From Sialis fuliginosa (lineage: Eukaryota > Arthropoda > Insecta > Megaloptera > Sialidae), in the NCBI GenBank assembly GCA_961205875.1, contig OY540809.1, positions 14,396,267 through 14,460,266 on the forward strand: 64,000 bases of DNA. Direction: 5' to 3'. A model generated the notes under the pieces. It searched no databases. It worked only from the letters and a program-made list of their open reading frames with translations, and had not been told where the DNA came from. Made by a program: the position numbers and the translations under genes. Below are positions 1-11,292 of this stretch, piece after piece (the first letter of the stretch is position 1; each line of letters starts with the position of its first letter).

Positions 1-230
1 AAATCTTTGATGTGTTTGATATTAGAGCTGTTGAAAAAATCCTTGTTTAAAGTTCCAAACTCCGAAATAAGAATACTAAGATACTTGATAGGGGCAGTTA
101 ACGAATTAGTTGCTTGAAAATATTCTTCTTTGGTAGTTTCGAGGCAAATTAGACGATTGTTTTCAAGATTACATTCAGCTTTCGTTTGCAAACATCTTAA
201 AAGAAGTATTAATATGAAACTGCTCTTCAT
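1..230 (-). CDS. Secreted LRR family protein, 5' part only (runs off left edge)
   Basis: Reading the minus strand from the ATG at 230-228 gives an open frame to the window edge. It starts with a signal peptide (MKSSFILILLLRCLQTKA, cleavage after KA), then the family cap with two cysteines (ECNLENNRLICLETTKEEYF), then a stretch equivalent to the first linker before LRR1 (FGTLNKDFFNSSNIKHIKD). This is the same order as in the complete paralogues at 9740 and 32287. The LRRs themselves lie outside the window. A splice acceptor (TTTTTTAG) ends 10 bases upstream of the ATG, and a donor (ACAG|GTAAGA) lies 60 bp further up, matching the 5' UTR intron arrangement of the other members. Module number and C-terminus cannot be known. 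It is oriented like the rest of the array, so the cluster continues to the left. Confidence 0.82.
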   Translation of the reverse strand, partial: MKSSFILILLLRCLQTKAECNLENNRLICLETTKEEYFQATNSLTAPIKYLSILISEFGTLNKDFFNSSNIKHIKD

Positions 231-240
231 GATGTGAATT

Positions 241-300
241 CTAAAAAATATAATTTTTTTATGAAAATTCATTTTCTTTAAAATTTTAAAATGTTCTTAC
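241..300 (-). promoter_or_regulatory. 5' UTR intron of the left-edge LRR gene
   Basis: On the minus strand a GTAAGA donor starts at 300 and an AG acceptor ends at 241, giving a 60-bp intron in the 5' UTR. It is the shortest of the family. No TATA-like box of the cassette type used by the single- and two-module genes is obvious above it. Confidence 0.5.
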
Positions 301-2138
301 CTGTTCGATCAATTTAATTTCAGCGTCAAATATAGTAATAACTGTTGTATGGTTCATTTAATATAGTGTCCTTCAAAACTTAATGATAATTTTGTTAGGT
401 AAAAAAATATAAGTTAATGTTTAAATATTAATTTTATTTCATTAGGGATTATGATACATTCGAAAACAGCCAGGGTTGGTTCCTCATTAGATGTTAATCC
501 CTCCCCCCCCTGTTTGATGTATAGTTCAGAATTATTGCCGATTGTTGGATAAAATAAATAAATTACTAATCAATGTAAATTAAAGAGGGGAAGTCACTGT
601 CACGGCTCAGAAAATTGTCAAAGTTTGGGAATTTTTTTCATAATTATTTTAGAATCGGGTATAGGACGTTTTTAACTTCCCAACAGGAAGTTTTTGTAAT
701 CAATCCGAAAAAAAAATTTACATATTTTTATGTTTCAAGGTCACTATAAAGATGCGTGTGTGTGTGTATGTACGTACGTGCTTGTCATTTTTTATGTGCA
801 CGAAATATCGCAAACAAAAAATGCTACTGACTTCGTTGGGGTGCCAATCGAAGCTTCTTAACGTGAATATGATCTAAAAAAGATGATTTTTCAAAATTTA
901 AGCCCTACGGAGGTAAAAAGAGGTGTAAAAATAAAAGTGGGTAAAAATATTTTTTGGTCGGATTTAGTTGAAACAAAGCATGAATAAATATTCTACAATA
1001 CAAATAATGAAACATGTATTTCAGTATTTTATATACGTGCCTAAACAGCCATTGAAAACAACCCTCAAAATTTTAATTTTAAATACTAATAAATACGTGT
1101 ACTAATTCATGTTACCTTTGAAAAAAATATAATTAAATTCAAATTGTCAGATTAGTTATTCTAAAAATGTGTAATTATTGAAGTAGGAATAATAGAAAAC
1201 TAATATTTATAATACAAAGGTGACTTTTATTTAAATTCCATTATTTTTTTATACATATTAATAAAAAAATATTCACATAAACTATATGGAAACAATTAAT
1301 AATCAGTATTCAAGTATTTATAGACATACCATGTGGGATGTTGATTGTGTGGACCTCAAGGGTTGAACCAATAGATTGTTTATTAATTTATTTTTATTGA
1401 AAAATATTAAAAACACAAAGTTATGAGCTTCGATGCGATGACTAAAAAAATAATTCCTCCATTGTTCCATCGAAATTTTGGGGAAAGGGTTATTGAAATA
1501 AAAAATAAAAAAATTATTATTTGTATCTATATGAATGTAGCTATCATTGTGCGTAGCCGTTTTTTTACAAAATGGTGACAGTATGAATTTTTTTTCATTT
1601 CAAATAAAAAAAAAATGGTATTTATCAAAATTTAAAAAATCGGTTAAGCATAGACTTAGTCACTGCGATTACGATTTTTTTAAATCGGTTAATTAGTCTT
1701 TGAGTAATCGTTGGAATAAGATCGAAAAATGTTGTTTCGAGAAAAAAAAATCTGATCAACATAACCAGTCGCGCGATCTGATATCACTAAATACACTGTA
1801 ACCTGTAACTCAGTACATTTTTTGAATTATTATTATTTTTTATAAATATTTTTGAATATTTATACTAAAAAAATACAAAAAATCGAATTTATTGAACTGC
1901 ACAGTAGTTCTCAGTAGGTTCTCATCAAGCACGACCAAAAAATCGATTTTTTTTACTTAAAAAGTTGGCAAATGTCTCGTAGAATACGCTCGTGAAACCC
2001 GTTTTGCCGAATTCAATTTTTTTTTAAAGTTATAGTCAAATACCGAAGTCGTCTTTTTACGCGAAAATGGAATTTTTGCGGTAGCGCGTTTTTTCGGTAT
2101 TAATTTTTAATTTCCCACACTTTTGTGACCATGGCATG
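301..2138. other. Intergenic, no gene seen
   Basis: AT-rich sequence with a short GT-rich tract near 752-770 and a C-run near 505. No coding frame with family resemblance was found on either strand. The first exon and promoter of the left-edge gene should lie at its start. The stretch 1600-2100 resembles degenerate transposon sequence but shows no clear termini. Confidence 0.5.
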
Positions 2139-4772
2139 GTATTTATATGTTAGAGTGGAGCGAAAAATTTTTTGTTATACATTCGAATTTTTATAAAATT
2201 TGCACAAACGAATTTAAATTGCGGCGCCCCTACAAAAGTTAGTATAGGGTGTGAAGAAGTCACAAAAAAATTTTCAATGAAATTCGAGATGATCTTAGGT
2301 TCGAACCGATCGACCAAAAAATGACATGAAAATGTGGATACCTAAAAAATTAAAAAAGATTCGGCAGAAAATCAGAAGAATGGAATTAAATGAATAGTTA
2401 ACTGAACATGATTGGTACAACAACAAGTTATCATAATATACCGTTTCCGTGAACATAACCTCAAAAACCTAGGTAACTTAAGGTCAATTGCTCACTTTTT
2501 ACTGTTTAAAGTACTCTGCTTCTCGAAAAACTTGCAATAAGGGCTAATATCAGCAAAAATAATTGTCTTTGGATCAAGCACTCAATATTGACCTTTTACT
2601 TGACCTTAACCTCAATTTTCAGGGTAATTTAAAAGGCAAATGCCCATTCTTTAGTGTCAAAAGCAAAATGCTTTTAGGAAAACATACAATAGATGTTTTC
2701 TTATTAACAAGAAGTTATTGTTTTTGTATCAAACACTTATTATTGCCCTTTTCCTGGAGCCTAACCTCAATTTTTAAAGTTATTTCAAGGTTAGTCTTCC
2801 ATTTTCAATGTTCAAAGCACTCTGGTCTTAGAGAAACATTTAACAGAGGCTACTATCAGCAGAGAATTGTCTTTGGATCAAGCACTCAATGTTGACCTTT
2901 TTCTTGACCTTAACCTCAATTTTCAGGGTAATTTCAAAGTCAAATGCCCATTTTTTAGTGTCAAAAGCAAAATGCTTTTAGGAAACCATACAATGCATGT
3001 TTTCTTATTAACAAGAAGTTATTGTTTTTGTATCAAACACTTATTATTGCCCTTTTCCTGGAACCTAACCTCAATTGTTAAGGTTATTTCAAGGCCAGTC
3101 TTCCATTTTCAATGTTCAAAGCACTCTGCTCTTAGAGGAATATTTAACAGAGTCTACTATCAGCAGAGAGTTGTTGTCTTTGGATCAAGCACTCAATATT
3201 GACCTTTTCCTTGACCTTAACCTCAATTTTCAGGGTAATTTCGAAGTAAAATGCCCATTTTTTAGTGTCAAAAGCAAAACGCTTTTAGGAAAACATACAA
3301 TGCATGTTTTCTTATTAACAAGAAATTATTGTTTTTGTATCACAAAAATCAACACTTATTATTGCCCTTTTCCTTGAACCTAACCATAATCGTTAAGGTT
3401 ATGTTAATATTAGTCTCCCATTTTTGATGTTCAAAGCATTCTGGTCTTAGGGAAACATTCAATAGAGGCTACTATCAGCAGAAGATTTTTGTCTTTGGAT
3501 CAAGCTTTCATCGTTGTCCTTTTCCTTGACCTTAACCTCAATTTTCAAAGTAATTTCAAAATCAAATGCCCACTTTTAAGTATCTAAAGCGAAACGCGTT
3601 GAGAAAAACATGCAACGAAGGTAATTGTATATTTTCCTATTAGCATCAAGTTATTGTTTTTGTATCAATCACTTATTACTGACCTTTTTCTGGAATCTAA
3701 CCTCAATCGTTAAGGTTATTTAATGAAAGCTTGATCCAAAGACAAAAATCTTCTGCTGATAGTAGCCTCTATTGAATGTTTCCCTAAGACCAGAATGCTA
3801 TGAACATTAAATATTGACATAACCTTAACGATTGAGGTTAAGTTCAAGGAAAAGGGCAATAATAAGTGTTGATTTTTGTGATACAAAAACAATAACTTCT
3901 TGTTAATAAGAAAACATGCATTGTATGTTTTCCTAAAAGCATTTTGCTTTTGATACTAAAAAATGGGCATTTGACTTCGAAATTACCCTGAAAATTGAGG
4001 TTAAGGTCAAGAAAAAGGTCAATATTGAGTGCTTGATCCAAAGACAATTCTCTGCTGATAGTAGCCTCTGTTAAATGTTTCTCTAAGACCAGAGTGCTTT
4101 GAACATTGAAAATGGAAGACTAACCTTGAAATAACCTTAACAATTGAGGTTAGGCTCCAGGAAAAGGGCAATAATAAGTGTTTGGTACAAAAACAACAAC
4201 TTCTTGTTAATAAGAAAACATCTATTGTATGTTTTTCTAAAAGCATTTTGCTTTTGACACTAAAAAATGGGCATTTGACTTTGAAATTACCCTGAAAATT
4301 GAGGTTAAGGTCAAGGAAAAGGTCAATATTGAGTGCTTGATCCAAAGACAATTATTTTCTGCTGATATTAGCCCTTATTGCAAGTTTTTCGAGAAGCAGA
4401 GTACTTTAAACAGTAAAAAGTGAGCAATTGACCTTAAGTTACCTAGGTTTTTGAGGTTATGTTCACGGAAACGGTATATTATGATAACTTGTTGTTGTAC
4501 CAATCATGTTCAGTTAACTATTCATTTAATTCCATTCTTCTGATGTTCTGCCGAATCATTTTTAATTTTTTAGGTATCCACATTTTCATGTCATTTTTTG
4601 GTCGATCGGTTCGAACCTAAGATCATCTCGAATTTCATTGAAAATTTTTTTGTGACTTCTTCACACCCTATACTAACTTTTGTAGGGGCGCCGCAATTTA
4701 AATTCGCTTGTGCAAATTTTATAAAAATTCGAATGTATAACAAAAAAATTTTCACTCCACTCTATTATATGT
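2139..4772. mobile_element. Foldback element with ~305-bp tandem units in both arms
   Basis: The outer ~220 bp at 2139-2400 reappear inverted at 4550-4772, and the whole interior is palindromic about position ~3723. Each arm is built from tandem copies of a ~305-bp unit beginning CTTTGGATCAAGCA. Starts are near 2567, 2871, 3178 and 3493 on the left arm, with inverted equivalents near 3727, 4030 and 4336 on the right. The left arm therefore holds about 3.7 units and the right about 2 plus a part, so the arms have changed length since they formed. The short open frames here (about 60-110 codons) are the same repeat read in several phases and lack ATG starts. No transposase is present. Confidence 0.85.
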
Positions 4773-4854
4773 ATTTCTAGCTACCTCGAATGCCGCTAGA
4801 TGTCTATACATATATATACACACACATATATAGTAATATATACATGTTGTACTA

Positions 4855-5430
4855 AAACTTTAAACGCGTATTTCTCGAAACCATGTTTTCTGAGACGGGC
4901 GGCAAGATATCTCAAAAACTACTATAGATATTGATATGAATTTTTTTTATTTTAAAGATAATTAAATTTGCTGGATCTTGAACTAAAATCATAATTTTAC
5001 AATCATTATTTTTATTGTTACAGCCATAGACATATAGAGAATGGACAGTGCATTATGTATTAATTCAATGGTGTAACATCTGTTCAAAAAAGGAGAGAGA
5101 GATGCAGTGTAGTTTGAAACATAGACATAGAGTTACACTCCTGTTTAAAAACAGGACAAGTTATTCCAAACCTGTTTCTATCTCTTTCTTTTGACACTGT
5201 TCTGTGTTTGAGTCAGATGCCTGGTCCATTCTCTATGTCTATGGTTACAGCACTTTTTAGAGCCAAAAAAAGTGCGAAATTTTTTTTTTTTTTGCAAGTA
5301 CGCCATTTTGTTGATTTTTAACTTTTCTTAGTGATTTTACTTCAGGATCCAGCAAATGTCTTCTATTTTATAAAAAACTTTGATTTTTTGATTTCAGACA
5401 AAAATTGGATGCGTTACCTTGCCGCCCGTG
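4855..5430. repeat. Weak inverted-repeat element hosting a MITE
   Basis: GACGGGCGGCAAG near 4896 is mirrored by CTTGCCGCCCGTG near 5418. GCTGGATC near 4971 is mirrored by GGATCCAGC near 5345. The two sides bracket the hAT-type MITE at 5025-5243. Similarity is limited to short blocks, so the exact ends are uncertain. Confidence 0.45.
5025..5243. mobile_element. hAT-type MITE, 8-bp target duplication
   Basis: The 219-bp element has terminal inverted repeats CATAGACATA-GAGAATGGAC / GTCCATTCTCTATGTCTATG. It is flanked on both sides by the same 8 bases, GTTACAGC (5017-5024 and 5244-5251). An 8-bp duplication is the signature of hAT transposons. There is no coding capacity. A second copy, itself interrupted, is at 28596-29418. 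Confidence 0.85.
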
Positions 5431-5666
5431 GAGGTGTCTTTTTTTTCGATGACTATCCTTGAATGCATATAACTAATAAACTATTCGGTATTTTTGTTCA
5501 TAAAAATTTGTAAAAGTAGTTAATAACATACTTAATAAGTACCAAAAAACTTGACTACTTTATTTACTTCCTTCCATAAGAAAAAAAATCGCGAAAATCA
5601 CGTAATTTTTGGGTCGCTAGATGAGAACCTCCCCTTAAAGAAATATGGAAAATGTAGAAATTTTAT

Positions 5667-8600
5667 TTATAAGTCTGGATCAATTTTCCAGGGATAATTC
5701 GGATTATGACATCGTATTGCTAATAGTCGTCTAAAACTAAATGAAATAAAATCTAAGAAACTAAGTCTCCTCAAATCTCTTAAGCATTTACATCTTTTCC
5801 TCATCTTGCCGACAAAATTTTGTACATTGTGAGGTGTCGTACCAATAAATATATTTTGTATTTTTGGAATTTCCTCAAAAATGCTACAATCTATATGTCT
5901 ATCTCTAATTGGATTATTGGACAAATTTAATGTTCGACAGTTTTTTAATCCACTTATAAAAGTATATTGTTCATGATCATTTATCTTATTACCACTTAAA
6001 TCCAAAGTTGTAATGTTTAATCCTATAAAGGGTTCAACGCCTGTATTTTTAATATTATTTTCTATTAAAAATAACGAACGTGCTTTTGAAAGGCCGATGA
6101 ACATTGCCGTTTTAAGAGTATGTATATAATTATAACGTAAAGATAAATATATAACATTAGGCGTTTCCAAAAATGCCCCAGGAGTTATGTCTGTTATACC
6201 ACATTGTTCAAAATATAATCTTTTCACATTTATTAATCCTGTAAGAGTAAATCTTCTTATGTTAAAATGTTCAAGGTTCACTACCATCCTCAGTTCTTCT
6301 AACTTACTTAATGAAGAGAATGTAGAATCAACTATTTGATATATTCTAAAATAACCAATTTTAAGAAACTCGATGTTCTTGACTTTAAAATTTGTAAAAA
6401 AATCTTTATTAAATGCATTTATATTGTTTAAGTTAATGTAATCCAAGTTTATGCTTTTAAGTTCTACATATACAGATTCTATTGCTGTTAAATAATCATC
6501 TTTAGTTAAACCTTGGCAATATAAACTCTTGTGTATCAGTGTACACTTAGTTTCATTTAGGCTTTTTGCTGAAAGTTCACTGAAAATATCATCTTTTATT
6601 GTAATTAACAAATTATCTCTTAAAATCAATTTTTCAACATTCACTAATTCTATAAAAGCATTAAATTCAATTTGTTTAATTCGATTATTCATGAGAACGA
6701 TAGTACGTGCCTTTGTTAGACCAGCTAACATCCCTTTTCTAAGAATAGGTATATTATTCCCACTCAAATACAAAATTAACACATTAGGAGTTTCTGTAAA
6801 TGCATCAACAGCTATATCTTCTATACCACATTTTTCAAAATATAAAATTTTTACATTCTTTAACCCTTCGAAAGCCATTCTACTTATATTGAAAAATCCA
6901 TGACTTCTCTCCATATTCAATTCTTTTAAATGAGATAAGCTAGAGAAAGCTGAATCTTCTATTTCATTTATTATAAAATCACTTATGTAAAGGAACTTAA
7001 TTTTCTTGACTTTAATATTTATGAATAAATCTTCATTGAATGTATCTAAGTAATGAAAGACAATATTATTGAAGCTAACACTTTCGAGTTCTACATTTAG
7101 AGTTGTAACTGCTGTTAAATATTCGTCTTTAGTTGTGTTTTGGCAGTACAGATTCTGGTTTTCTAGTTTACATTTAGTTTCTAGTGGATTTTCTATAGAA
7201 CGTACATTGAAAATATCATTTTTCAATTTATTTAACAAATTACCTCTTAAAATCAATCTTTCAACATTATCTAAGCCTACAAAAGCATTAATATCTATTT
7301 GTTCAATCTGATTATTTATAAGAACAATGGTATGTGCTTTTGTTAGACCAGCTAGCATTCCTGTTTTAAGGACAGGTATGTTATTACCCCATAAAAACAA
7401 AAGTATTACATTAGGTGTTTCAGTAAATGCATTAACAGCTATGTCTTTTATTCCACATTTTTCAAAATATAAAATATTAACTTTCTTTAACCCTTCGAAA
7501 GTCTTTCTGCTTATATTGAAAAATCCTTGGTTTCTTTCCATTCTTAAATCTCTTAAATTAGTTAAGCTGGCGAAACTAGAATCTTCTATTACATTTATTT
7601 GAAAATTACTAATATGAAGTACCTTGATATTTTTAACTTGAACATTTTTGAATAAATCTTCATTGAATGTATTTATGTTATGAAAGACAATATTGTTAAA
7701 GCTAACACTTTCGAGTTCTACATTTAGAGTTGTAACTGCTGTTAAATATTCGTCTTTAGTTGTGTTATGGCAGTGGAGATTCTGGTTTTCTAGTTTACAT
7801 TTAATTTCTAAATGATTTTCTATAGGACACTTATTGAAAATATCATCTTTCAATTTTCTTAAGAAATTATTTCTTAAAATTAATCTTTCAACATTATCTA
7901 AACCTACAAAAGCATCAATATGTATTTGTTTAATATGATTATCTATGAGTGCAATGGTATGTGCTTTTGTTAGACCAGCTAGCATTCCTTTTTTGAGGAC
8001 AGGTAAGTTATTACCCCATAAAAATAAAAGTATAACATTAGGAGTTTCTGTAAATGCATCAACAGCTATGTCATTTATACCACATTCTTCAAAATATAAA
8101 ATTTCAACTTTCTTTAACCCTTCGAAAGTCATTCTACGTATATTGAAAAATCCTTGATTTCTTTCCATCCTTAAATCTCTTAAATTAGTTAGGCTCGAGA
8201 AAGTAGAATCTTCTATTTCATTTATTTGAAAATCATTAATGTGAAGTGCCTTGATATTTTTAACATGAACATTTATGAATAAATCTTCATTGAATGTATC
8301 TAAGTAATGAAAGTCAATATTGTTGAAGATAACGCTTTTAAGTTCTATTTGTATAGTTGTAACTGCTGTTAAATATTCGTCTTTAGTTGTGTTTTGGCAG
8401 TAGAGATTCTGGTTTTCTAGTTTACATTTGGTTTCTAGTGGATTTTCTATTGGACGCACATTGAAAATATCATCTTTCAATTTTCTTAACAAATTATTTC
8501 TTAAAATTAATCTTTCAACATTATCTAAACCTACAAAAGCATTAATATCTATTTGTTCAATCTGATTATTTATTAGAACAATGGTATGTGCTTTTGTTAG

Positions 8601-9740
8601 ACCAGCTAGCATTCCTGTTTTAAGGACAGGTATGTTATTACCCCATAAAAACAAAAGTATTACATTAGGTGTTTCAGTAAATGCATTAACAGCTATGTCT
8701 TTTATTCCACATTTTTCAAAATATAAAATATTAACTTTCTTTAAACCTTCGAAAGTCTTTCTGCTTATATTGAAAAATCCTTGGTTTCTTTCCATTCTTA
8801 AATCTCTTAAATTAGTTAAGCTGGCGAAACTAGAATCTTCTATTACATTTATTTGAAAATTACTAATATGAAGTACCTTGATATTTTTAACTTGAACATT
8901 TTTGAATAAATCTTCATTGAATGTATTTATGTTATGAAAGACAATATTGTTAAAGCTAACACTTTCGAGTTCTACATTTAGAGTTGTTACTGTTGTTAAA
9001 TATTCGTCTTTAGTTGTGTTTTGGCAGTACAGATTCTGGTTTTCTAGTTTACATTTAATTTCTAAAGGATTTTCTATAGGACACATATTGAAAATATCAT
9101 CTTTCAATTTTCTTAAGAAATTATTTCTTAAAATTAATCTTTCAACATTATCTAAACCTACAAAAGCATCAATATGTATTTGTTTAATATGATTATCTAT
9201 GAGTGCAATGGTATGTGCTTTTGTTAGACCAGCTAGCATTCCTTTTTTGAGGATAGGTATGTTATTACCCCATAAAAATAAAAGTATAACATTAGGAGTT
9301 TCTGTAAATGCATCAACAGCTATGTCATTTATACCACATTTTTCAAAATATAAAATTTCAACTTTCTTTAACCCTTCGAAAGTCATTCTACGTATATTGA
9401 AAAATCCTTGATTTCTTTCCATCCTTAAATCTCTTAAATTAGTTACACCGGCGAACGCAGAATCTTGTATTTCATTTATTTGAAAATCATTAATGTGGAG
9501 TACTTTGATATTTTTGATTTTATCATTTTTGAAGAAAGCATTGCTCAATTTACCTAAGTAGTTGTTATTGAAGATAATACTTTCAAGTTCTACATTTAGT
9601 GTTGTTACTTCTGTTAAATATTCAACTTTAGTTGTATTTTGGCAATTTAGATTTGTGTTTTCTAGTTTGCATTTGGCTTGTATCTCAGAACATCCCCAAA
9701 GAAGAAAAACCATTAATATATATTGTACTTTATTGTGCAT
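5667..9740 (-). CDS. Secreted six-module leucine-rich-repeat protein (1357 aa)
   Basis: A single uninterrupted exon. Residues 1-23 form a signal peptide ending ...CSEIQA|K. Module-starting cysteines fall at residues 24, 230, 439, 648, 857 and 1066, a spacing of 206 then exactly 209 four times. Each module has a cap (C-KLENxNLxC-QNTT-KDEYL) with an N-X-T glycosylation sequon, a linker, and six LRRs of about 24 residues (L..L.L..N.I..I...AF.GL.N). Module 6 is more diverged and continues into a cysteine-rich C-terminal tail (KRCKCL, then LLAIRCHNPNYP). Modules 1+2 and 3+4 are near copies at DNA level, 1254 bp apart. No transmembrane helix or TIR domain follows, so the product is probably secreted. 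An AATAAA-like signal (5667-5662) directly overlaps the stop. The start is supported by the acceptor 10 bases upstream. The binding partner is unknown. Confidence 0.9.
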   Translation of the reverse strand: MHNKVQYILMVFLLWGCSEIQAKCKLENTNLNCQNTTKVEYLTEVTTLNVELESIIFNNNYLGKLSNAFFKNDKIKNIKVLHINDFQINEIQDSAFAGVTNLRDLRMERNQGFFNIRRMTFEGLKKVEILYFEKCGINDIAVDAFTETPNVILLFLWGNNIPILKKGMLAGLTKAHTIALIDNHIKQIHIDAFVGLDNVERLILRNNFLRKLKDDIFNMCPIENPLEIKCKLENQNLYCQNTTKDEYLTTVTTLNVELESVSFNNIVFHNINTFNEDLFKNVQVKNIKVLHISNFQINVIEDSSFASLTNLRDLRMERNQGFFNISRKTFEGLKKVNILYFEKCGIKDIAVNAFTETPNVILLFLWGNNIPVLKTGMLAGLTKAHTIVLINNQIEQIDINAFVGLDNVERLILRNNLLRKLKDDIFNVRPIENPLETKCKLENQNLYCQNTTKDEYLTAVTTIQIELKSVIFNNIDFHYLDTFNEDLFINVHVKNIKALHINDFQINEIEDSTFSSLTNLRDLRMERNQGFFNIRRMTFEGLKKVEILYFEECGINDIAVDAFTETPNVILLFLWGNNLPVLKKGMLAGLTKAHTIALIDNHIKQIHIDAFVGLDNVERLILRNNFLRKLKDDIFNKCPIENHLEIKCKLENQNLHCHNTTKDEYLTAVTTLNVELESVSFNNIVFHNINTFNEDLFKNVQVKNIKVLHISNFQINVIEDSSFASLTNLRDLRMERNQGFFNISRKTFEGLKKVNILYFEKCGIKDIAVNAFTETPNVILLFLWGNNIPVLKTGMLAGLTKAHTIVLINNQIEQIDINAFVGLDNVERLILRGNLLNKLKNDIFNVRSIENPLETKCKLENQNLYCQNTTKDEYLTAVTTLNVELESVSFNNIVFHYLDTFNEDLFINIKVKKIKFLYISDFIINEIEDSAFSSLSHLKELNMERSHGFFNISRMAFEGLKNVKILYFEKCGIEDIAVDAFTETPNVLILYLSGNNIPILRKGMLAGLTKARTIVLMNNRIKQIEFNAFIELVNVEKLILRDNLLITIKDDIFSELSAKSLNETKCTLIHKSLYCQGLTKDDYLTAIESVYVELKSINLDYINLNNINAFNKDFFTNFKVKNIEFLKIGYFRIYQIVDSTFSSLSKLEELRMVVNLEHFNIRRFTLTGLINVKRLYFEQCGITDITPGAFLETPNVIYLSLRYNYIHTLKTAMFIGLSKARSLFLIENNIKNTGVEPFIGLNITTLDLSGNKINDHEQYTFISGLKNCRTLNLSNNPIRDRHIDCSIFEEIPKIQNIFIGTTPHNVQNFVGKMRKRCKCLRDLRRLSFLDFISFSFRRLLAIRCHNPNYPWKIDPDL

Positions 9741-9750
9741 GATGTGATTT

Positions 9751-9868
9751 CTAAAATATAAATAATATATAAATTAATAATAATAAATAAAATTCCTTTA
9801 TTTTAAATATTTAGAAATAATATAGAAAGATAATTAAAAATTGAGTCAAGTTAATTTTAGAAACGTAC
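9751..9868 (-). promoter_or_regulatory. 5' UTR intron of the six-module LRR gene
   Basis: Minus-strand donor AAAG|GTACGT at 9868 and acceptor TTTTAG ending at 9751 define a 118-bp leader intron. The exon joins the ATG after about 10 bases, as in all family members. The sequence above the donor (TACATAAAG) resembles that of the gene at 32287 and not the GATTCAAG donor used by the smaller genes. Confidence 0.6.
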
Positions 9869-10469
9869 CTTTATGTAAAAAGATAAAGACACTTTATGTA
9901 ACAAGAACAATATAATGATAACATAATTATTTTAATATCTTCTATACTTTGCAAAAAAACATAATAATAATAACTATACTGTGATATGAGTTTTGTTGCA
10001 AATAAAATTATTTAAAAGGTGTAAGGCTTTAAGTTTAAAATAATTAATAATTTACTATGTTTAGGAATATTTAAATTATAGTAAAATAATTAGTGAATGA
10101 TTATTAAGGATGATAAAAAATACTAAATAGGTTTCGTCTTTCATTGTTCATTAATTCTTTGAGACTTACAAATAATAACAATTTTTTCCACGAATACATT
10201 TAATTTAATTATAAAAGATTATATAATATGACTGTCTTCTTTTTAACTGCAAAAAAATATTTTTTGTTATGTGAAATTAAGGTCGGTTTAGCTTCTGAAC
10301 CACTAATAAATCTTTAAAATATAGTATATAAGCTCATCTGTTTATTTTGTCTGATTTTAGTGATACAACGTATAAACAAAAATTATTTGTTTATACATAA
10401 TAATAAGGCAGAAATAAGAGATCGGAATTTTACAATTTTTTTCGAGATAAGTCTTTAATCTTCATCTTC
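9869..10469. other. Intergenic; first exon and promoter of the six-module gene expected
   Basis: Very AT-rich with no coding frame. The noncoding first exon of the gene at 9740 should lie in the first ~100 bases. No cassette of the TATTTAAAA type is recognisable. Confidence 0.45.
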
Positions 10470-10841
10470 CGCCTAAGGAAACTTTGGATTGTTACATCGT
10501 ATTGCTGGAAATAGTACCTACTTCAAAATCGTACCAAAAAAAATTATTTCTCCTTATGTTCTCTAAGCATTTACATCTTCTCTTAATCGATCTATAATAA
10601 TTTTTTATATTCGGAAATGTACCCATGTAAATATTTCTTCATTTGTGAAAAACTTATTAGTCAGTCTATCAGAAAAAAAGTTGATTATGTCAGTGGTAGT
10701 TATGTTGATCTTTTCAAGTTCTATATTTAGATTTTCTATTGCAAAATGATCTTTATTTGTATTAAGACAGATTAGTTCTTTGTTTTCTATTTCACATTTG
10801 ACTTCTGCCAATGAACATCCCCAAATATATTGAACATCCAT
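10470..10841 (-). pseudogene. LRR gene wreck: signal peptide and cap joined to C-terminal tail
   Basis: The frame from the ATG at 10841 reads a signal peptide (MDVQYIWGCSLAEVK, shortened in its hydrophobic part), the cap (CEIENKELICLNTNKDHF) and the linker with FFSDRLTNKFFTNEE. It then breaks off and stops at 10605. Immediately downstream, in another phase, lies the family tail (KNYYRSIKRRCKCLENIRRNN, about 10610-10490). All six LRRs between are missing. The simplest reading is an internal deletion that removed the repeat region. The best match is the intact gene at 13349. Confidence 0.8.
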
Positions 10842-11058
10842 CTCGTGTATTCTAAAATTTAATAACCTTTAAATGTTTTTGTTATATTTGTATATTTCTT
10901 TATTCACTGAATTGATAAATATATATTTTAGTTTTAACACAAATACAAATAATGTACTTATGTACACAAGTTAATTTATTAAATTTACATGCTATAATAC
11001 AATAATAATCAAGAATTGGTAACAATCGATATGTACTCAGTCGCAGCAAGACTCACCT

Positions 11059-11292
11059 TGGGTTGCATAAAGCAAAATTAATCACGATTAGTTAATCAGT
11101 TGTTTTAAAACTATTATTACGTCAATTTAAAAAAAAACAATAACGGTTATGGTAAATTTTATGAGGTAAAAAAATTATCATATTTAGTGAATTGTTCATT
11201 TACAAATTGAGATTAAGTTTATAATTAACGTTAATCATGGTTTGAAAACAACTGAATAACTAATCGTGGTTAATTTTGCTTTATGCAACCCA
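11059..11292. mobile_element. Palindromic MITE inside a leader intron
   Basis: Terminal inverted repeats of about 45 bp start TGGGTTGCATAAAGCAAAAT and end in the complement (ATTTTGCTTTATGCAACCCA). Total length is about 234 bp with no coding capacity. It sits in the leader intron of the pseudogene at 10841 and is absent from the equivalent intron of its paralogues. Confidence 0.8.

Noticed and set aside
2560..3720. CRISPR array
   Set aside because: The repeat unit is about 305 bp, the arms are inverted, there are no short spacers or cas genes, and the context is eukaryotic.
2563..4351. Series of similar 67-111-codon frames suggesting a small gene family
   Set aside because: They lie on both strands of a palindromic tandem repeat, start at TTG, and track the 305-bp DNA unit.
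5667..9740. Toll-like receptor
   Set aside because: There is no transmembrane helix or TIR domain, and the internal caps recur every 209 residues, unlike a receptor ectodomain.
6529..9747. Plus-strand open frames opposite the six-module gene (and similar ones opposite 12.6-13.3, 30.5-32.3, 43.5-44.2 and 48.1-48.5 kb)
   Set aside because: They are antisense shadows of the repetitive LRR code and recur with the module period. Their apparent similarity to each other comes from the coding strand.
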